From Arthrobacter sp. UM1 (GTDB lineage: Bacteria > Actinomycetota > Actinomycetes > Actinomycetales > Micrococcaceae), in contig NZ_JACWAB010000001.1 in assembly GCF_020483305.1 (NCBI RefSeq), forward strand, positions 699,042 through 763,041: DNA of 64,000 nucleotides, given 5' to 3'. Made by a program: the position numbers and the translations under genes. The notes beneath the pieces were generated by a model that was not told where the DNA came from, searched no databases, and saw only the letters and a list, made by a program, of their open reading frames with translations. Positions 45,930 to 55,660 of the stretch are shown one piece after another; within the stretch, counting starts at the first letter, position 1; the number at the start of each line of letters is the position of its first letter.

Positions 45930-46637
45930 ATGCAGAGCACGGAGCCCACCTGGATCGACCTCCCGACCGTCGGATTCGACCTCGAGACCACCGGGAGGGA
46001 CCCCCGGACCGCACGGATCGTCACGGCCGCCCTCATCATCGTCAACGGCCGCGGCGAAGAGCTGCAGCGTCGCGAGTGGCTCGTCGACCCGGGGGTCGAG
46101 ATCCCCCAGCAGGCGGCCGACGTCCACGGGATCACCACGGAGAAGGCCCGCGCGGAGGGCCGGCCGGCCGCGGAGGCCGTCGCCGAGATCTCCGCGGCGC
46201 TGGCCGAGATCTCCGAGGCCGAGCTCCCGCTCGTCGCGTTCAACGGCGCCTATGACTTCACCGTCATGGCCTACGAGCGCGAGCGCCACGGCGTCCGCTC
46301 CCCCGAGCTCCGGCCGATCATCGACCCCTTCATCCTCCAGAAGCACGTGGACAAGTACCGCAAGGGGAAGAAGACCCTCACGGCGCTCTGCGAGTCCTAC
46401 GGCATCTCCCTGGAGAACGCCCACACGGCGGCCGACGACGCCCTGGCGGCCGTCCACCTCGCCCGCGCCCTGGGGCATAAGTTCAGCCAGATCCAGATGC
46501 CTGCGGCGGAGCTCCATCCGCGGCAGGTGGCCTGGGCCCGCGAGCAGGCCGCGGACTTCCAGGCCTACAAGCGGCGCACCGACCCGAGCGCCACAGTCGA
46601 GGGCGGGTGGCCGACCTACGAGGGCTCCCCCTCCTAG
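45930..46637 (+). CDS. DnaQ-like DEDDh 3'-5' exonuclease
   Basis: A 235-residue exonuclease-domain protein. ExoI: VGFDLETTGRDPRTARIV near residue 14. ExoII: LVAFNGAYDFTVMAYER near residue 100. ExoIIIh: NAHTAADDALAAVHLARAL near residue 170, placing it in the DEDDh class with the polymerase-III epsilon fold. It lacks polymerase-binding segments I can recognise, so proofreading versus repair or RNA trimming is open. GGAGGA directly abuts the ATG. Divergent from the ATL gene and convergent with hemL. Confidence 0.92.
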   Translation: MQSTEPTWIDLPTVGFDLETTGRDPRTARIVTAALIIVNGRGEELQRREWLVDPGVEIPQQAADVHGITTEKARAEGRPAAEAVAEISAALAEISEAELPLVAFNGAYDFTVMAYERERHGVRSPELRPIIDPFILQKHVDKYRKGKKTLTALCESYGISLENAHTAADDALAAVHLARALGHKFSQIQMPAAELHPRQVAWAREQAADFQAYKRRTDPSATVEGGWPTYEGSPS

Positions 46638-46638
46638 C

Positions 46639-46657
46639 CCGCCGCTCACCGCGGCGG
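46639..46657. terminator. Hairpin between convergent exonuclease gene and hemL
   Basis: A perfect 7-bp stem (CCGCCGC / GCGGCGG) with a TCACC loop lies between the converging stop codons. It lacks a T-tract. Confidence 0.45.
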
Positions 46658-46665
46658 AGGGCCGG

Positions 46666-47970
46666 CTACGCCTCCTTCTGCGCCGCCGCCGCCTTGGCCG
46701 CCGCCGGGAGCGCGTCCACGATCCGGCTGAGCGCCTCGTCGTCGTGCGCGCCGGAGAGGAACCACGCCTCGAAGACGCTCGGGGGCAGGTACACGCCGGC
46801 GTCCAGCATCGAGTGGAAGAAGGGCTTGTAGCGCCAGGACTCCTGCGCTTGGGCCTGGGCGTAGTCGTGCACGCCGGTCCCGGAGGTGCCGAACGCCACC
46901 GAGAAGAGGTTCCCGGCGTGCTGCACGGAGTGGTCCACGCCCTCGGCGTCGAGCGCGGCCGTGACCTCCTTCTGGAGGCGGGCGCTCGCGGTGTCGATGT
47001 GCTCGTAGACCTCGCCCGTGGCGTTCCGGAGGGTGGCGACGCCGGCCGCCATCGCCACCGGGTTCCCCGAGAGCGTGCCGGCCTGGTACACGGGGCCGAG
47101 CGGAGCCAGGTGCTCCATGACGTCGCGGCGTCCGCCGAGGGCCGCCGTCGGGAGGCCTCCGCCGATCACCTTGCCGAACGTGAGGAGGTCCGGGGCCCAC
47201 CCCTGCTCCGCGAGCGCCCAGTAGCCGCCCGGGCCCACGCGGAATCCGGTCAGGACCTCGTCCATGATGAAGAGCGCGCCGTGCTCGGCCGTGAGCCGGC
47301 GCAGGCCCTCGTTGAAGCCCTCGCCCGGAGCGACCACGCCCATGTTCGCCGGCGCAGCCTCCGTGATGACGGCGGCGATCCGGCCGGGATGGGCCTGGAA
47401 GGCCTGCTCCACGGCGGCGAGGTCGTTGTACGGCAGCACGAGCGTCTCCGCGGCCACCGCTTCCGTGACGCCTGCGGAACCGGGCATGGCGAAGGTGGCC
47501 AGCCCGGAGCCGGCCGCGGCCAGGAGGCCGTCCTGGTGGCCGTGGTAGCAGCCCGCGAACTTGATGACGAGGTTGCGGCCCGTGTACCCGCGGGCCAGGC
47601 GCACCGCGGTCATCGTGGCCTCGGTGCCCGTGGAGACCATGCGCAGGCGCTCGACGGCAGGGACGCGCTCCTCCACCATCTCGGCGAGGACGGACTCGTC
47701 CGGCGTGGAGGTGCCGAATCCGAGCCCCTTCGCCGCGGCCTGCTGGACCGCTTCCACGACCTCGGGGTGGGCGTGCCCCAGCAGCGCCGGCCCCCAGGAG
47801 CAGACGAGGTCCACGTATTCGCGGCCCTCGGCGTCGGTCAGGTAGGGGCCGCGGCCGGAGACCATGAAGCGGGGCGTTCCCCCGACGGAGCCGAAGGCCC
47901 GCACGGGCGAGTTGACGCCCCCGGGCATGAGGCGGGACGCGGTCTCGAACAGCTCGGCATTGGTGCTCAT
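46666..47970 (-). CDS. hemL: Glutamate-1-semialdehyde 2,1-aminomutase HemL
   Basis: A 434-residue PLP enzyme converting glutamate-1-semialdehyde to 5-aminolevulinate, the second C5-pathway step. It has [20 protein letters not shown] at the N-terminus, [10 protein letters not shown], and the PLP lysine in [19 protein letters not shown] near residue 265. The start is ATG 47970, 8 nt after AAAGG; ATG 47976 is too close. It is the last gene of the leftward heme run, 65 bp after hemB. Confidence 0.95.
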   Translation of the reverse strand: MSTNAELFETASRLMPGGVNSPVRAFGSVGGTPRFMVSGRGPYLTDAEGREYVDLVCSWGPALLGHAHPEVVEAVQQAAAKGLGFGTSTPDESVLAEMVEERVPAVERLRMVSTGTEATMTAVRLARGYTGRNLVIKFAGCYHGHQDGLLAAAGSGLATFAMPGSAGVTEAVAAETLVLPYNDLAAVEQAFQAHPGRIAAVITEAAPANMGVVAPGEGFNEGLRRLTAEHGALFIMDEVLTGFRVGPGGYWALAEQGWAPDLLTFGKVIGGGLPTAALGGRRDVMEHLAPLGPVYQAGTLSGNPVAMAAGVATLRNATGEVYEHIDTASARLQKEVTAALDAEGVDHSVQHAGNLFSVAFGTSGTGVHDYAQAQAQESWRYKPFFHSMLDAGVYLPPSVFEAWFLSGAHDDEALSRIVDALPAAAKAAAAQKEA

Positions 47971-48035
47971 GGTCATGGCCTTTCGTGGAAGCGGCCCGCG
48001 CGGGCCGGGGCGGTCGGGTCGGGACGGCTCAGGCC

Positions 48036-49016
48036 TCAGGCCTCGCGGATCCAGCGGGCCGCGTCCACGGCCCAGTAGGTGAGAATGCTCGTGGCGCCGG
48101 CCCGCGTGATGGACGTGAGGGCCTCGAGGATGCTCGTCTTCCGGTCGATCCATCCGCGCTCCGCGGCGGCCTCGATCATCGCGTACTCGCCGGAGATCTG
48201 GTAGGCGCCGACGGGAACCGAGCTGAACTCGGCCACGTCCGCGAGGACGTCCAGGTTGGTCATGGCGGGCTTGACCATGACCATGTCCGCGCCCTCGGCG
48301 ATGTCCGCCTCCACCTCGGAGAGGGCCTCGCGCCGGTTGCGGGGATCCATCTGATAGGTGCGGCGGTCGCCCTTGAGCTGGGAGTTCACGGCCTCCCGGA
48401 AGGGACCGTAGAAGGCGGAGGCGTACTTGGCGGAGTACGCGAAGAGCCCGGTCGCGGTGTGTCCGGTCTCCTCGAGGGCCTGGCGGATGACGGCGATCTC
48501 CCCGTCCATCTTGCCGCTCGGGCCGAGCATGTGGGCGCCGGCCTCGGCCTGCGCCACGGCCATCTGCGCGTAGATTTCGAGCGTCCTGTCGTTGTCCACG
48601 ACGCCGTCGTCCGTGAGCACGCCGCAGTGCCCGTGGTCCGTGAACTCGTCGAGGCAGACGTCCGACATCACGACGAGCTCGTCGCCGACCTCGGCGCGGA
48701 CGTCCGCGATGGCCACGTTGAGAATGCCCTCCGGGTCCACAGCGCCGGTGCCCTCGGCGTCATGCTTCTCCGGGACGCCGAACAGCATGATGCCGCCCAC
48801 TCCGGCCTCGACGGCCTCGCGCGCGGCCCGCTTGAGCGAGTCCCGCGAGTGCTGCTGCACGCCGGGCATCGAGCCGATCGGCTTCGGCTCGGACAGTCCC
48901 TCCCGCACGAACGCGGGAAGGATGAGCGCTCCCGCGGAGAGCCTCGTCTCGGCGACGAGCGACCGCATCGCCGGGCTCTGGCGCAGACGGCGCAGGCGCT
49001 GGGCGGGGAATGTCAT
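48036..49016 (-). CDS. hemB: Delta-aminolevulinic acid dehydratase HemB
   Basis: A 326-residue porphobilinogen synthase joining two ALA molecules. The metal region [19 protein letters not shown] has one Cys-x-Asp site plus a distal Cys, between the zinc (CxC) and magnesium (AxD) types. The Schiff-base lysines lie in [16 protein letters not shown] and [11 protein letters not shown]. The start is ATG 49016 with GAAGGA about 6 nt upstream; it overlaps the hemD stop by 4 nt (ATGA). Confidence 0.95.
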   Translation of the reverse strand: MTFPAQRLRRLRQSPAMRSLVAETRLSAGALILPAFVREGLSEPKPIGSMPGVQQHSRDSLKRAAREAVEAGVGGIMLFGVPEKHDAEGTGAVDPEGILNVAIADVRAEVGDELVVMSDVCLDEFTDHGHCGVLTDDGVVDNDRTLEIYAQMAVAQAEAGAHMLGPSGKMDGEIAVIRQALEETGHTATGLFAYSAKYASAFYGPFREAVNSQLKGDRRTYQMDPRNRREALSEVEADIAEGADMVMVKPAMTNLDVLADVAEFSSVPVGAYQISGEYAMIEAAAERGWIDRKTSILEALTSITRAGATSILTYWAVDAARWIREA

Positions 49017-49855
49017 GGACGGTCCTTCCGTGTGTGGATCTCGGTCAGTCTCTCGGCCACGCCCTGCGGGCTCGGCTCGGCTGCCACCGCGGCGGCCCGT
49101 CTCCCGAGGCGCTCGAGCTCTGCGGCCGTGCTGGGGCCGATGGCGACGACGGGCGGCAGCCGGTCCCCGAAGAGGTCCGCAAGGCGCCGCGCCGTGGACG
49201 GGCTCATGGCGACGGCGGCCGCCCACTCCAGCCTACGCGCCTCGTCCGGGGCGAGGACCTCGGCGTCGGACTCCTCCCGCGGGCCGCGGAGAGCCGCCTC
49301 GAGCCGGCGCTCCGCAGGGGCGGGTGCCTCGACCGTGCGGTAGGCCTCGATGACCGTGACCTCCCATCCGAGCTCCGCGAGCCCGGACCGCAGCTCGTCC
49401 GAGGCGAGGTCCGCCTGGGCGAGCACGGCGAGACCGGGAACGCCTCCCCTCCTGCGGTCCTCGCGCAGCGCCTCGACGAGACCGGCCGCGTTCATGGCCC
49501 CGCTCGGAACGAGGTCGACGCGCACGCCCTCGGCCTCGAGCGCCCGTGCGCTCGCGCTTCCCACGGCGGCCACGGTGCAGGATTCCGGCGCCTCCGCGAG
49601 CTCCTCGAGGATGCCGGCCTGCGCGAACGCGCGCACCGTCGTCACCGAGGTCACCGTGAGCAGAGACCGCTCCGCGCTTCGGAGCATCCGAGGGATCCGC
49701 TCGAGCGCCTCGGGCTCGCGCGAGACCTCGAAGTCGATGAGGGGCACGAGCACCGGCTCCGCTCCAGCCTCTCTCAGGGTCCGCACCCAGCGGGCAGAGC
49801 GGTCCCGGGACCGCGGCAGGAGCACGCGGCCGAGGCGGCAGGAGGGCAGTGTCAC
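49013..49855 (-). CDS. hemD: Uroporphyrinogen-III synthase HemD
   Basis: A 280-residue protein that inverts ring D and cyclises hydroxymethylbilane to uroporphyrinogen III. HemD sequences diverge strongly; supporting segments are [51 protein letters not shown] and [15 protein letters not shown]. The start is GTG 49855, one base after the hemC stop. It sits between hemC and hemB, which strengthens the call. Confidence 0.9.
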   Translation of the reverse strand: MTLPSCRLGRVLLPRSRDRSARWVRTLREAGAEPVLVPLIDFEVSREPEALERIPRMLRSAERSLLTVTSVTTVRAFAQAGILEELAEAPESCTVAAVGSASARALEAEGVRVDLVPSGAMNAAGLVEALREDRRRGGVPGLAVLAQADLASDELRSGLAELGWEVTVIEAYRTVEAPAPAERRLEAALRGPREESDAEVLAPDEARRLEWAAAVAMSPSTARRLADLFGDRLPPVVAIGPSTAAELERLGRRAAAVAAEPSPQGVAERLTEIHTRKDRP

Positions 49856-49856
49856 G

Positions 49857-50888
49857 TCAGAGCAGGTCCCCGGCTCCGCGTTCGAGCAGGCTCTCGGCGA
49901 CGACGGCGCCCAGCTCCCGCGCCGCCTCGACCGCGTCCTCCTCGGGGACGCTGAGCGTGGCGCCCGCGGCGAAAACCTCGGTGCCGTCCGGGCGTGCGGC
50001 CCGGGCGTTGAGCGTGAGCTGCCCGTCCTCGAGCTCGGCCAGGGCGCCGATCGGCGCGGAGCAGCCCGCCTCCAGGACCGCGAGCAGCGAGCGCTCCGCG
50101 GTGACGGCAAGCCGCGTCGGCTCGTCGTCGTACTCCGCGAGCGCGGGAAGCAGCGCCTCCGTCCTCGCGTCAGGGTGCTCCTGCGGATCGCGGATCTCGA
50201 CGGCGAGCGCGCCCTGCCCCGGCGCGGGAAGCATGAGCTGCGGGTCGATGAGCTCGGTGATGTACTCCTCGCGGCCGAGTCGGCGGAGGCCGGCGGCGGC
50301 GAGGACGACGGCGTCGAGGTCGCCCGACTTGCCCGCGGACATGTGCGCGTTGCCTGCGTCGCGGACGGTGACGCCCTTGACGCGGGAGAGCCGGGTGTCC
50401 ACGTTGCCGCGGATCGGCTCGACCCTGAGGTCCGGCCGCAGCGCGAGCAGCTGGGCCGCGCGCCGCGGGGATCCCGTGCCCACGGATGCGCCCTCGGGGA
50501 GCGACTCGAGGGTCAGTCCGTCCCTGGCGCACAGGGCGTCACGCACGTCCTCGCGGGCCGGAACGGCCGCAATCCGGAATCCCGGCTCCTGAACGGTCGG
50601 CAGGTCCTTGAGCGAGTGGACGGCCACCTCGGCCCGTCCGTCCGCGAGCGCCTGCCTCACCGCCGAGACGAAGACTCCCGTGCCGCCGATCTGCGCCAGC
50701 GGCGTGGTGACCACGTCCCCCTCGGTCTTGACGAGGGAGAGCTCGCCCGGCTGTCCGGAGATGCGGGAGAGCTCGTCCAGGACGAGACCGGACTGGGTCT
50801 TGGCGAGGGCGCTCCCCCGCGTGGCGACCCTGAACGGACGCGGAGACTGCGACGGATCCGCCGACTCCGACTGGGGCTCGGTGCTCAT
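49857..50888 (-). CDS. hemC: Porphobilinogen deaminase HemC
   Basis: A 343-residue hydroxymethylbilane synthase that polymerises four porphobilinogens. It opens FRVATRGSALAKTQSGLV, has VHSLKDLPT near residue 105, PRREDVRDAL-type VPAREDVRDALCA, and the cofactor-attaching Cys in LEAGCSAPIGALAEL near residue 265. It lies 4 bp after hemH and is followed by hemD after 1 bp. Confidence 0.96.
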   Translation of the reverse strand: MSTEPQSESADPSQSPRPFRVATRGSALAKTQSGLVLDELSRISGQPGELSLVKTEGDVVTTPLAQIGGTGVFVSAVRQALADGRAEVAVHSLKDLPTVQEPGFRIAAVPAREDVRDALCARDGLTLESLPEGASVGTGSPRRAAQLLALRPDLRVEPIRGNVDTRLSRVKGVTVRDAGNAHMSAGKSGDLDAVVLAAAGLRRLGREEYITELIDPQLMLPAPGQGALAVEIRDPQEHPDARTEALLPALAEYDDEPTRLAVTAERSLLAVLEAGCSAPIGALAELEDGQLTLNARAARPDGTEVFAAGATLSVPEEDAVEAARELGAVVAESLLERGAGDLL

Positions 50889-50892
50889 GCGG

Positions 50893-52110
50893 TCACGCTC
50901 CCTGCGCCGCGCCGACCTCGGAGTCCACGGCGGCCACCGTCGGGCGGCAGGTTCCGTCCCGCATCACCTTGACGCAGCAGCCTGCGGGGCAGACGTCCGG
51001 CCAGGGCCCGCCCTCGGCGGCGGAGGCGCGCTCGGGCTTGGAGCCCGGGTTCGCCTGGTGGCGCTCCTCGATGAGGTCCACGAGGCCCGAGACGAACGCA
51101 GGGTGTGTGCCCGGCGTGGGCGTCCGCCGCGAGACGATGCCGAGCTCGCGGCACGTGTCCGTCGCCTCGGTGTCGAGGTCCCACTTGACCTCCATGTGGT
51201 CGCTCACGAAGCCGAGCGGGATGAGGACGACTCCGTCCACCTCGCCCTTCAGCTCCTGGAGAGCGTCGTTGACGTCCGGCTCGAGCCACGGGATGTGCGG
51301 GGCGCCCGAGCGCGACTGGTAGACGAGCGAGTGCGGGATCCCCTCGGCCTCCGGCACCCGCTCGAGGACGGACCGGGCCACCGCGAGGTGCTGGGCCGTG
51401 TAGAGGTTCCCGCCCTCGTGCTCCTCCCCCTCCGGCAGGCGGGGCCCTGCGGCGTCCGCGTCCGTCATGGGGATCGAGTGCGTGCAGAAGAGCAGACGGA
51501 GGCGGGGCTCAGTCACGCCGCGCTCCGCGAGCTCTGCCTTCACCTCGGCGAGGCCCTCGCGGAGGCCCTCGGCGAACGCCTCGACGAAGCCGGGGTGGTC
51601 GAAGTACTGCCGGACCTTGTCCACGGTCAGCCGCCCCTCGAGCCCCCGGTCCCGCAGCGCCATGCCGTAGTCCTCGCGGTACTGGCGGCAGCTCGAGTAG
51701 CCGGAGTAGGCGCTCGTGGAGAACGCGAGCACGCGGCGGTGCCCGTCCTCGACGATCTGCTCCAGCGTGTCGGGCGTGTAGGGCTCCCAGTTGCGGTTGC
51801 CCCAGTAGAGCGGCAGGTCGATGCCCCGGCGCTCGAGCTCGGCCTCGACGGCAGCCTTGAGGGCCCGGTTCTGGGCGTTGATGGGGCTCACGCCGCCGTT
51901 CGCGCGGTAGTGCGTGGCCACCTCCTCGAGGCGCTCGTCCGGGATGCCCCGCCCGCGGGTCACGTTGCGCAGGAACGGGATGACGTCCTCCTGGCCCTCG
52001 GGGCCGCCGAAGGAGGCGAGCAGCAGCGCGTCATACCGCTTGGGCTCCATGACGCCGTCCTCGCCGACTCCCTCGAGCGCGCTCACGGTCTGAGCGGCCT
52101 CTCGGCTCAT
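50893..52110 (-). CDS. hemH: Coproporphyrin ferrochelatase HemH/CpfC
   Basis: A 405-residue ferrochelatase inserting iron into coproporphyrin III. It begins YDALLLASFGGPEGQEDVIP, with SPINAQNRALKAAVEAELER, LLFCTHSIPMTDADA carrying the conserved His, and ILIPLGFVSDH-type VVLIPLGFVSDHMEV. The C-terminal CPAGCC plus a further Cys, with Cys in LLFC, could ligate the [2Fe-2S] cluster found in actinobacterial ferrochelatases. It overlaps hemQ by 4 nt. Confidence 0.95.
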   Translation of the reverse strand: MSREAAQTVSALEGVGEDGVMEPKRYDALLLASFGGPEGQEDVIPFLRNVTRGRGIPDERLEEVATHYRANGGVSPINAQNRALKAAVEAELERRGIDLPLYWGNRNWEPYTPDTLEQIVEDGHRRVLAFSTSAYSGYSSCRQYREDYGMALRDRGLEGRLTVDKVRQYFDHPGFVEAFAEGLREGLAEVKAELAERGVTEPRLRLLFCTHSIPMTDADAAGPRLPEGEEHEGGNLYTAQHLAVARSVLERVPEAEGIPHSLVYQSRSGAPHIPWLEPDVNDALQELKGEVDGVVLIPLGFVSDHMEVKWDLDTEATDTCRELGIVSRRTPTPGTHPAFVSGLVDLIEERHQANPGSKPERASAAEGGPWPDVCPAGCCVKVMRDGTCRPTVAAVDSEVGAAQGA

Positions 52111-52781
52111 CGAAGCACCTCGGCGATCTCGGAGGAGGGGATGCGGCGGCCGGTGTAGAACGGGATCTCCTCGCGCACGTGCAGGCGGGCCTCGGTGGCG
52201 CGGAGGTGGCGCATGAGGTCAACGAGGTCGTGCAGCTCCGGCGCCTCGAGGCCGAGGATCCACTCCCAGTCCCCGAGGGCGAAGGACGCCACGGTGTTCG
52301 AGATGACCTGCGGGTACTCGCGGCCCTTGAGGCCGTGGTCCCGGAGCATGGCGCCGCGCTCCTTCTCGTCCAGGATGTACCACTCGTAGGAGCGGACGAA
52401 CGGGTAGACGCAGACCCACGTGCTCGGCTCCACCCCGCGGGAGAAGGCCGGCGAGTGGGACTTGGCGAACTCGGCCTCGCGGTGGACGCCCATCGCGGAG
52501 AACACGATCTCGGTCTGGGCGAAGAGCTCGAGGCGGCGGAAGGACCGGATGGCGGCCTGCAGCTTCTCCGGCTGCGAGCCGTGGACCCACACCATGATGT
52601 CCGCGTCCGCCCGCATGGCGGAGACGTCGTACACCCCGCGCAGCGTCACGCCCTCGCCCGCCAGCCGCTCCACGAGCGAGTCGAACTCCTCGTGTCCGCC
52701 CGAGGGCGAGCCCGTGCGCTTGAACACCGTCCACAGGGTGTAGAACATGGTCTCTTTGCCTGACTCGTGCTGTTCGCTCAT
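52107..52781 (-). CDS. hemQ: Coproheme decarboxylase HemQ/ChdC
   Basis: A 224-residue chlorite-dismutase-fold enzyme that oxidatively decarboxylates coproheme to heme b, the diagnostic step of the coproporphyrin-dependent pathway. It has MFYTLWTVFKR, SAMRADADIMVWVHG, the catalytic Tyr in PFVRSYEWYILDE, and VSNTVASFALGDWEW-type ISNTVASFALGDWEWIL. A candidate promoter with a 17-bp palindrome lies just upstream. It overlaps hemH by 4 nt. Confidence 0.96.
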   Translation of the reverse strand: MSEQHESGKETMFYTLWTVFKRTGSPSGGHEEFDSLVERLAGEGVTLRGVYDVSAMRADADIMVWVHGSQPEKLQAAIRSFRRLELFAQTEIVFSAMGVHREAEFAKSHSPAFSRGVEPSTWVCVYPFVRSYEWYILDEKERGAMLRDHGLKGREYPQVISNTVASFALGDWEWILGLEAPELHDLVDLMRHLRATEARLHVREEIPFYTGRRIPSSEIAEVLR

Positions 52782-52822
52782 GGCGTCTGCGCGCTGCCTT
52801 TCCGGGTGGTGCCGATCTGCTT

Positions 52823-52853
52823 TTCTACGCCGCGTAGAAGTCCGACCAGCCTA
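52823..52853 (-). promoter_or_regulatory. Candidate internal promoter and operator upstream of hemQ
   Basis: On the minus strand TAGGCT (52853-52848), immediately after the hemY TGA, is a -10 match. From 52839 to 52823 lies a perfect palindrome, TTCTACG-CGG-CGTAGAA, at the predicted transcription start. A repressor site controlling hemQ and downstream genes is plausible. Confidence 0.5.
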
Positions 52854-54416
52854 TCAAGGCCGGTCCTCGAGAGAGCGTCCGACGACGGCCGCAAGGCCCG
52901 TCCCCGCGAACCACGCGCCCGCGAGGGCCACCCCCTCGAGCCGGGGATCCGCCGTCCATCGTGCCACGCTTTCCTGGAATGATTCTCGGTGCCCGCTCTG
53001 GGCGAACGGCGCGGTGTTCCTGTGGGAGGCCAGGCCTGTGCCCTCGAGGTCCTCTGCGCTCAGCTCGACGCCGAGCAGCGCCGAGGCGTCGGCGAGGGCC
53101 CGCTCCGCCAAGCGCTCGCTCGGCGCGCCCACCGCACCCGGGCCGATTCCGGCCTCCGGAGCTCCGATCTGCGCCAGGTCCGCGGCGTTGAAGCTCAAGC
53201 GCACCGCCTCCCGTCCTCCGGCCTCGGCGCGGAGCCAGGGCCACTTGGAGGTCGAGTGGGTGAGAGCCTTCGCGAGGCTGCGGGGCGCGCCCTCCGACCC
53301 GATTCCGCGGGCCGCCGGCGAGACGAGCACGCCGTTTCCGCGCGGGCCCGAGGCCAGAGCCGAAGCCGAGGCCGTGCCCGCCGCGAAGCAGAGGGTGACG
53401 AGGACCACGACCCCGCCTTCCGCCGTGCCGCTTCCCGCCTCCTCGGTGATGCCCGGCGCGAGCGACTCCAGGAGCGGCTGCCCCGCGCCCGCCGGCACCG
53501 CGAGCACGAGCGAGCGGGCCCGCACGTCGCGCCGCTCGCGCCCCTCGGGACCCTGCACCTCGGCGGTGACCGTCAGCGAGCCGTCCCCGTTCCGCGCCAG
53601 CCCCGTGGCGCGCGCGCCCGTCACGAGGCTCGCCCCGGCCTCCCGGGCCTGCGCCTCGAGCTCGACGGCGATCGCCCCGACGCCTCCCCGCACCCCGGCC
53701 ACGGCGGCGCCGGCCGGCGACGACGCGCGCAGCGCCGCCACCGCGCCTGCGAGGCTTCCGCGCCGCTCCAGCTCCGGGATGAGCCCCGGATGGACCACGG
53801 CTGCGTCGATCTCGTCCGGGTGGGTCGAGTACACCCCGGTCACCACAGGCGCCACGAGCCGCTCCAACACCGCGTCCCCCATGCGGTCCCGCACGAGCGC
53901 CCCCAGCGTCATGTCCCGGGCGGGCGTCCCGGCGGGCCGGGCGTCCCTCTCGGCCGCGCGCTCGGCCTCGACCTCCCCGAGGAAGGCCCGTACGTCCGGC
54001 GCAGCGAGGTCCCCGGGAATGCCGAGGAGGCTGAGCGCGGGCGAGGGCGCCGCGGAAAGCTGCTCCCCTTCAACCCCGACGATCCACGAGCCGGCATCGG
54101 AGACCGCCTCCACGCGATCCGCCATGCCGAGCTCCTCGAGCAGGCGCGGCACCGCGGGACTGCGCGTGGCGAAGGACTCCGCGCCCCGCTCGAGCAGGAG
54201 CCCCTCGAGCCGGCCGCCGTCGGGCGCCGCCAGGGGCATGAGGCCTACTGCGCCTCCGAAGCGCTCCGAGGCCTCGAGGAGCAGGACGCTCTCGCCGCGG
54301 AGGGCGGCGCGCCGCGCCGCGATGAGCCCGGCGACGCCTCCGCCGAGGACGACGACGTCCCACTCGCCGCCGAAGGGGTCAGCCGGCCGCCCCGGCCTCA
54401 GAGCCTCGGTGCTCAC
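52854..54416 (-). CDS. hemY: Coproporphyrinogen III oxidase HemY/CgoX
   Basis: A 520-residue FAD enzyme. The dinucleotide motif [20 protein letters not shown] is at residues 20-39, followed by [29 protein letters not shown] and a C-terminal [20 protein letters not shown] close the FAD fold. In the coproporphyrin pathway it oxidises coproporphyrinogen III to coproporphyrin III. It starts at GTG 54416, overlapping the hemE stop (GTGA). Confidence 0.92.
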   Translation of the reverse strand: MSTEALRPGRPADPFGGEWDVVVLGGGVAGLIAARRAALRGESVLLLEASERFGGAVGLMPLAAPDGGRLEGLLLERGAESFATRSPAVPRLLEELGMADRVEAVSDAGSWIVGVEGEQLSAAPSPALSLLGIPGDLAAPDVRAFLGEVEAERAAERDARPAGTPARDMTLGALVRDRMGDAVLERLVAPVVTGVYSTHPDEIDAAVVHPGLIPELERRGSLAGAVAALRASSPAGAAVAGVRGGVGAIAVELEAQAREAGASLVTGARATGLARNGDGSLTVTAEVQGPEGRERRDVRARSLVLAVPAGAGQPLLESLAPGITEEAGSGTAEGGVVVLVTLCFAAGTASASALASGPRGNGVLVSPAARGIGSEGAPRSLAKALTHSTSKWPWLRAEAGGREAVRLSFNAADLAQIGAPEAGIGPGAVGAPSERLAERALADASALLGVELSAEDLEGTGLASHRNTAPFAQSGHRESFQESVARWTADPRLEGVALAGAWFAGTGLAAVVGRSLEDRP

Positions 54417-55462
54417 GGCTCGGCGGGGTACTCGATCGAGTGGACGAGCTCGACCACTCGGGTGAGCACGTCCGGGTCCGTGTCCGCCGGGACGCCGTGG
54501 CCCAGGTTGACCACGTGCCCGGGAGCCTCCGCGCCCTCGCGCACCACCTGGCGCACGTGGGCCTCGAGGACCTCCCGCGGGGCCTTGAGGAGGGCTGGGT
54601 CGATGTTGCCCTGGAGGGGCACCGCGCCGCCGAGGCGCCGGTTCGCCTCGGAGAGCGAGAGGCGGTAGTCCACGCCGACGGCGTCGGCGCCCGCCTCCTT
54701 CATGGCCCCGAGCAGCTCGCTCGTGCCCGTGCCGAAGTGGATGAGCGGCTTGCCGAGGCCGCTCACCGCGGAGAAGACGGCGGCGGACGCGGGCTGCACA
54801 TGGCGGCGGTAGTCCTCGAGCCCGAGCGAGCCCGCCCAGGAGTCGAAGAGCTGCCCGGCGCTCGCCCCCGCCTCGAGCTGCGCCTTGAGGAAGCGGCCGC
54901 TGGCCCGGGCCGTCCACTCGCAGAGGGCCCGCCAGGCGCCGGGATCCGCGTGCATCATGGTGCGCGGGCCGAGGTGGTCCCGGCTCGGCCTGCCCTCCAC
55001 CATGTAGGCGGCCAGGGTGAACGGCGCGCCCGCGAAGCCGATGAGGGGCTTCTCCCCGAGCTGCTCCACCGTCAGCCGGACCGCCTCGCGGATCGGCTCG
55101 AGCGCCCCGTCCTCGAGCTCCGGCAGCGCGTCGATGTCCGCCGCAGTGCGGATCGGAGCGCCCAGCACCGGGCCCACCCCCGGCTTGATGTCCACGTCCA
55201 CGCCCGCGAGCTTGAGCGGAACCACGATGTCCGAGAAGAAGATGCCCGCGTCCACGTCATGCCGGCGCACGGGCTGCAGGGTGATCTCCGCCGCGAGCTC
55301 CGGCATGAGGCAGGACTCCAGCATCCCGGTCCCCTCGCGCGCTGCACGGTACTCCGGCAGGGAGCGTCCCGCCTGGCGCATGAACCAGACGGGGCGCCGC
55401 GATCCTCGCCGCCCGGTGAGCTCTCGGATGAGGGACGATTCGCTGGCCTCGCGCGCGTTCAT
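54413..55462 (-). CDS. hemE: Uroporphyrinogen decarboxylase HemE
   Basis: A 349-residue enzyme decarboxylating uroporphyrinogen III to coproporphyrinogen III. The substrate-binding [20 protein letters not shown] is near residue 24, with [33 protein letters not shown] and [12 protein letters not shown]. The start is ATG 55462 in frame with typical homologues; the nearest ribosome site (GAGGAG) is rather far, about 15 nt. It is the first gene of the leftward run. Confidence 0.94.
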   Translation of the reverse strand: MNAREASESSLIRELTGRRGSRRPVWFMRQAGRSLPEYRAAREGTGMLESCLMPELAAEITLQPVRRHDVDAGIFFSDIVVPLKLAGVDVDIKPGVGPVLGAPIRTAADIDALPELEDGALEPIREAVRLTVEQLGEKPLIGFAGAPFTLAAYMVEGRPSRDHLGPRTMMHADPGAWRALCEWTARASGRFLKAQLEAGASAGQLFDSWAGSLGLEDYRRHVQPASAAVFSAVSGLGKPLIHFGTGTSELLGAMKEAGADAVGVDYRLSLSEANRRLGGAVPLQGNIDPALLKAPREVLEAHVRQVVREGAEAPGHVVNLGHGVPADTDPDVLTRVVELVHSIEYPAEP

Positions 55463-55529
55463 GGGAATGCCGTGGCTCCTCTTCGGTGGTCTCAGGGCGG
55501 TGTTCACTGGGGCGTCTGCCCTGCGGGCC

Positions 55530-55535
55530 ATCCTA
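55530..55535 (-). promoter_or_regulatory. Candidate -10 box of the hemE operon
   Basis: TAGGAT on the minus strand would start a transcript about 60 nt before hemE. No clear -35. Confidence 0.35.
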
Positions 55536-55644
55536 TCGAGGCGCCCCGGGAGTTCGCCGGGAGGCCGCCGGAGGGCGACGACGGTCGCCGAGCCGGCCCG
55601 GACAGGCCAGGCGAGCCTTCCTCGAGACGGGCCCCGACCGCGCG

Positions 55645-55650
55645 TAGACT
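55645..55650 (+). promoter_or_regulatory. Candidate -10 box of hemA
   Basis: TAGACT lies 10 nt before the hemA GTG, giving a leaderless or nearly leaderless transcript. No ribosome site is present. Confidence 0.4.
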
Positions 55651-55660
55651 GTCCACCGCT

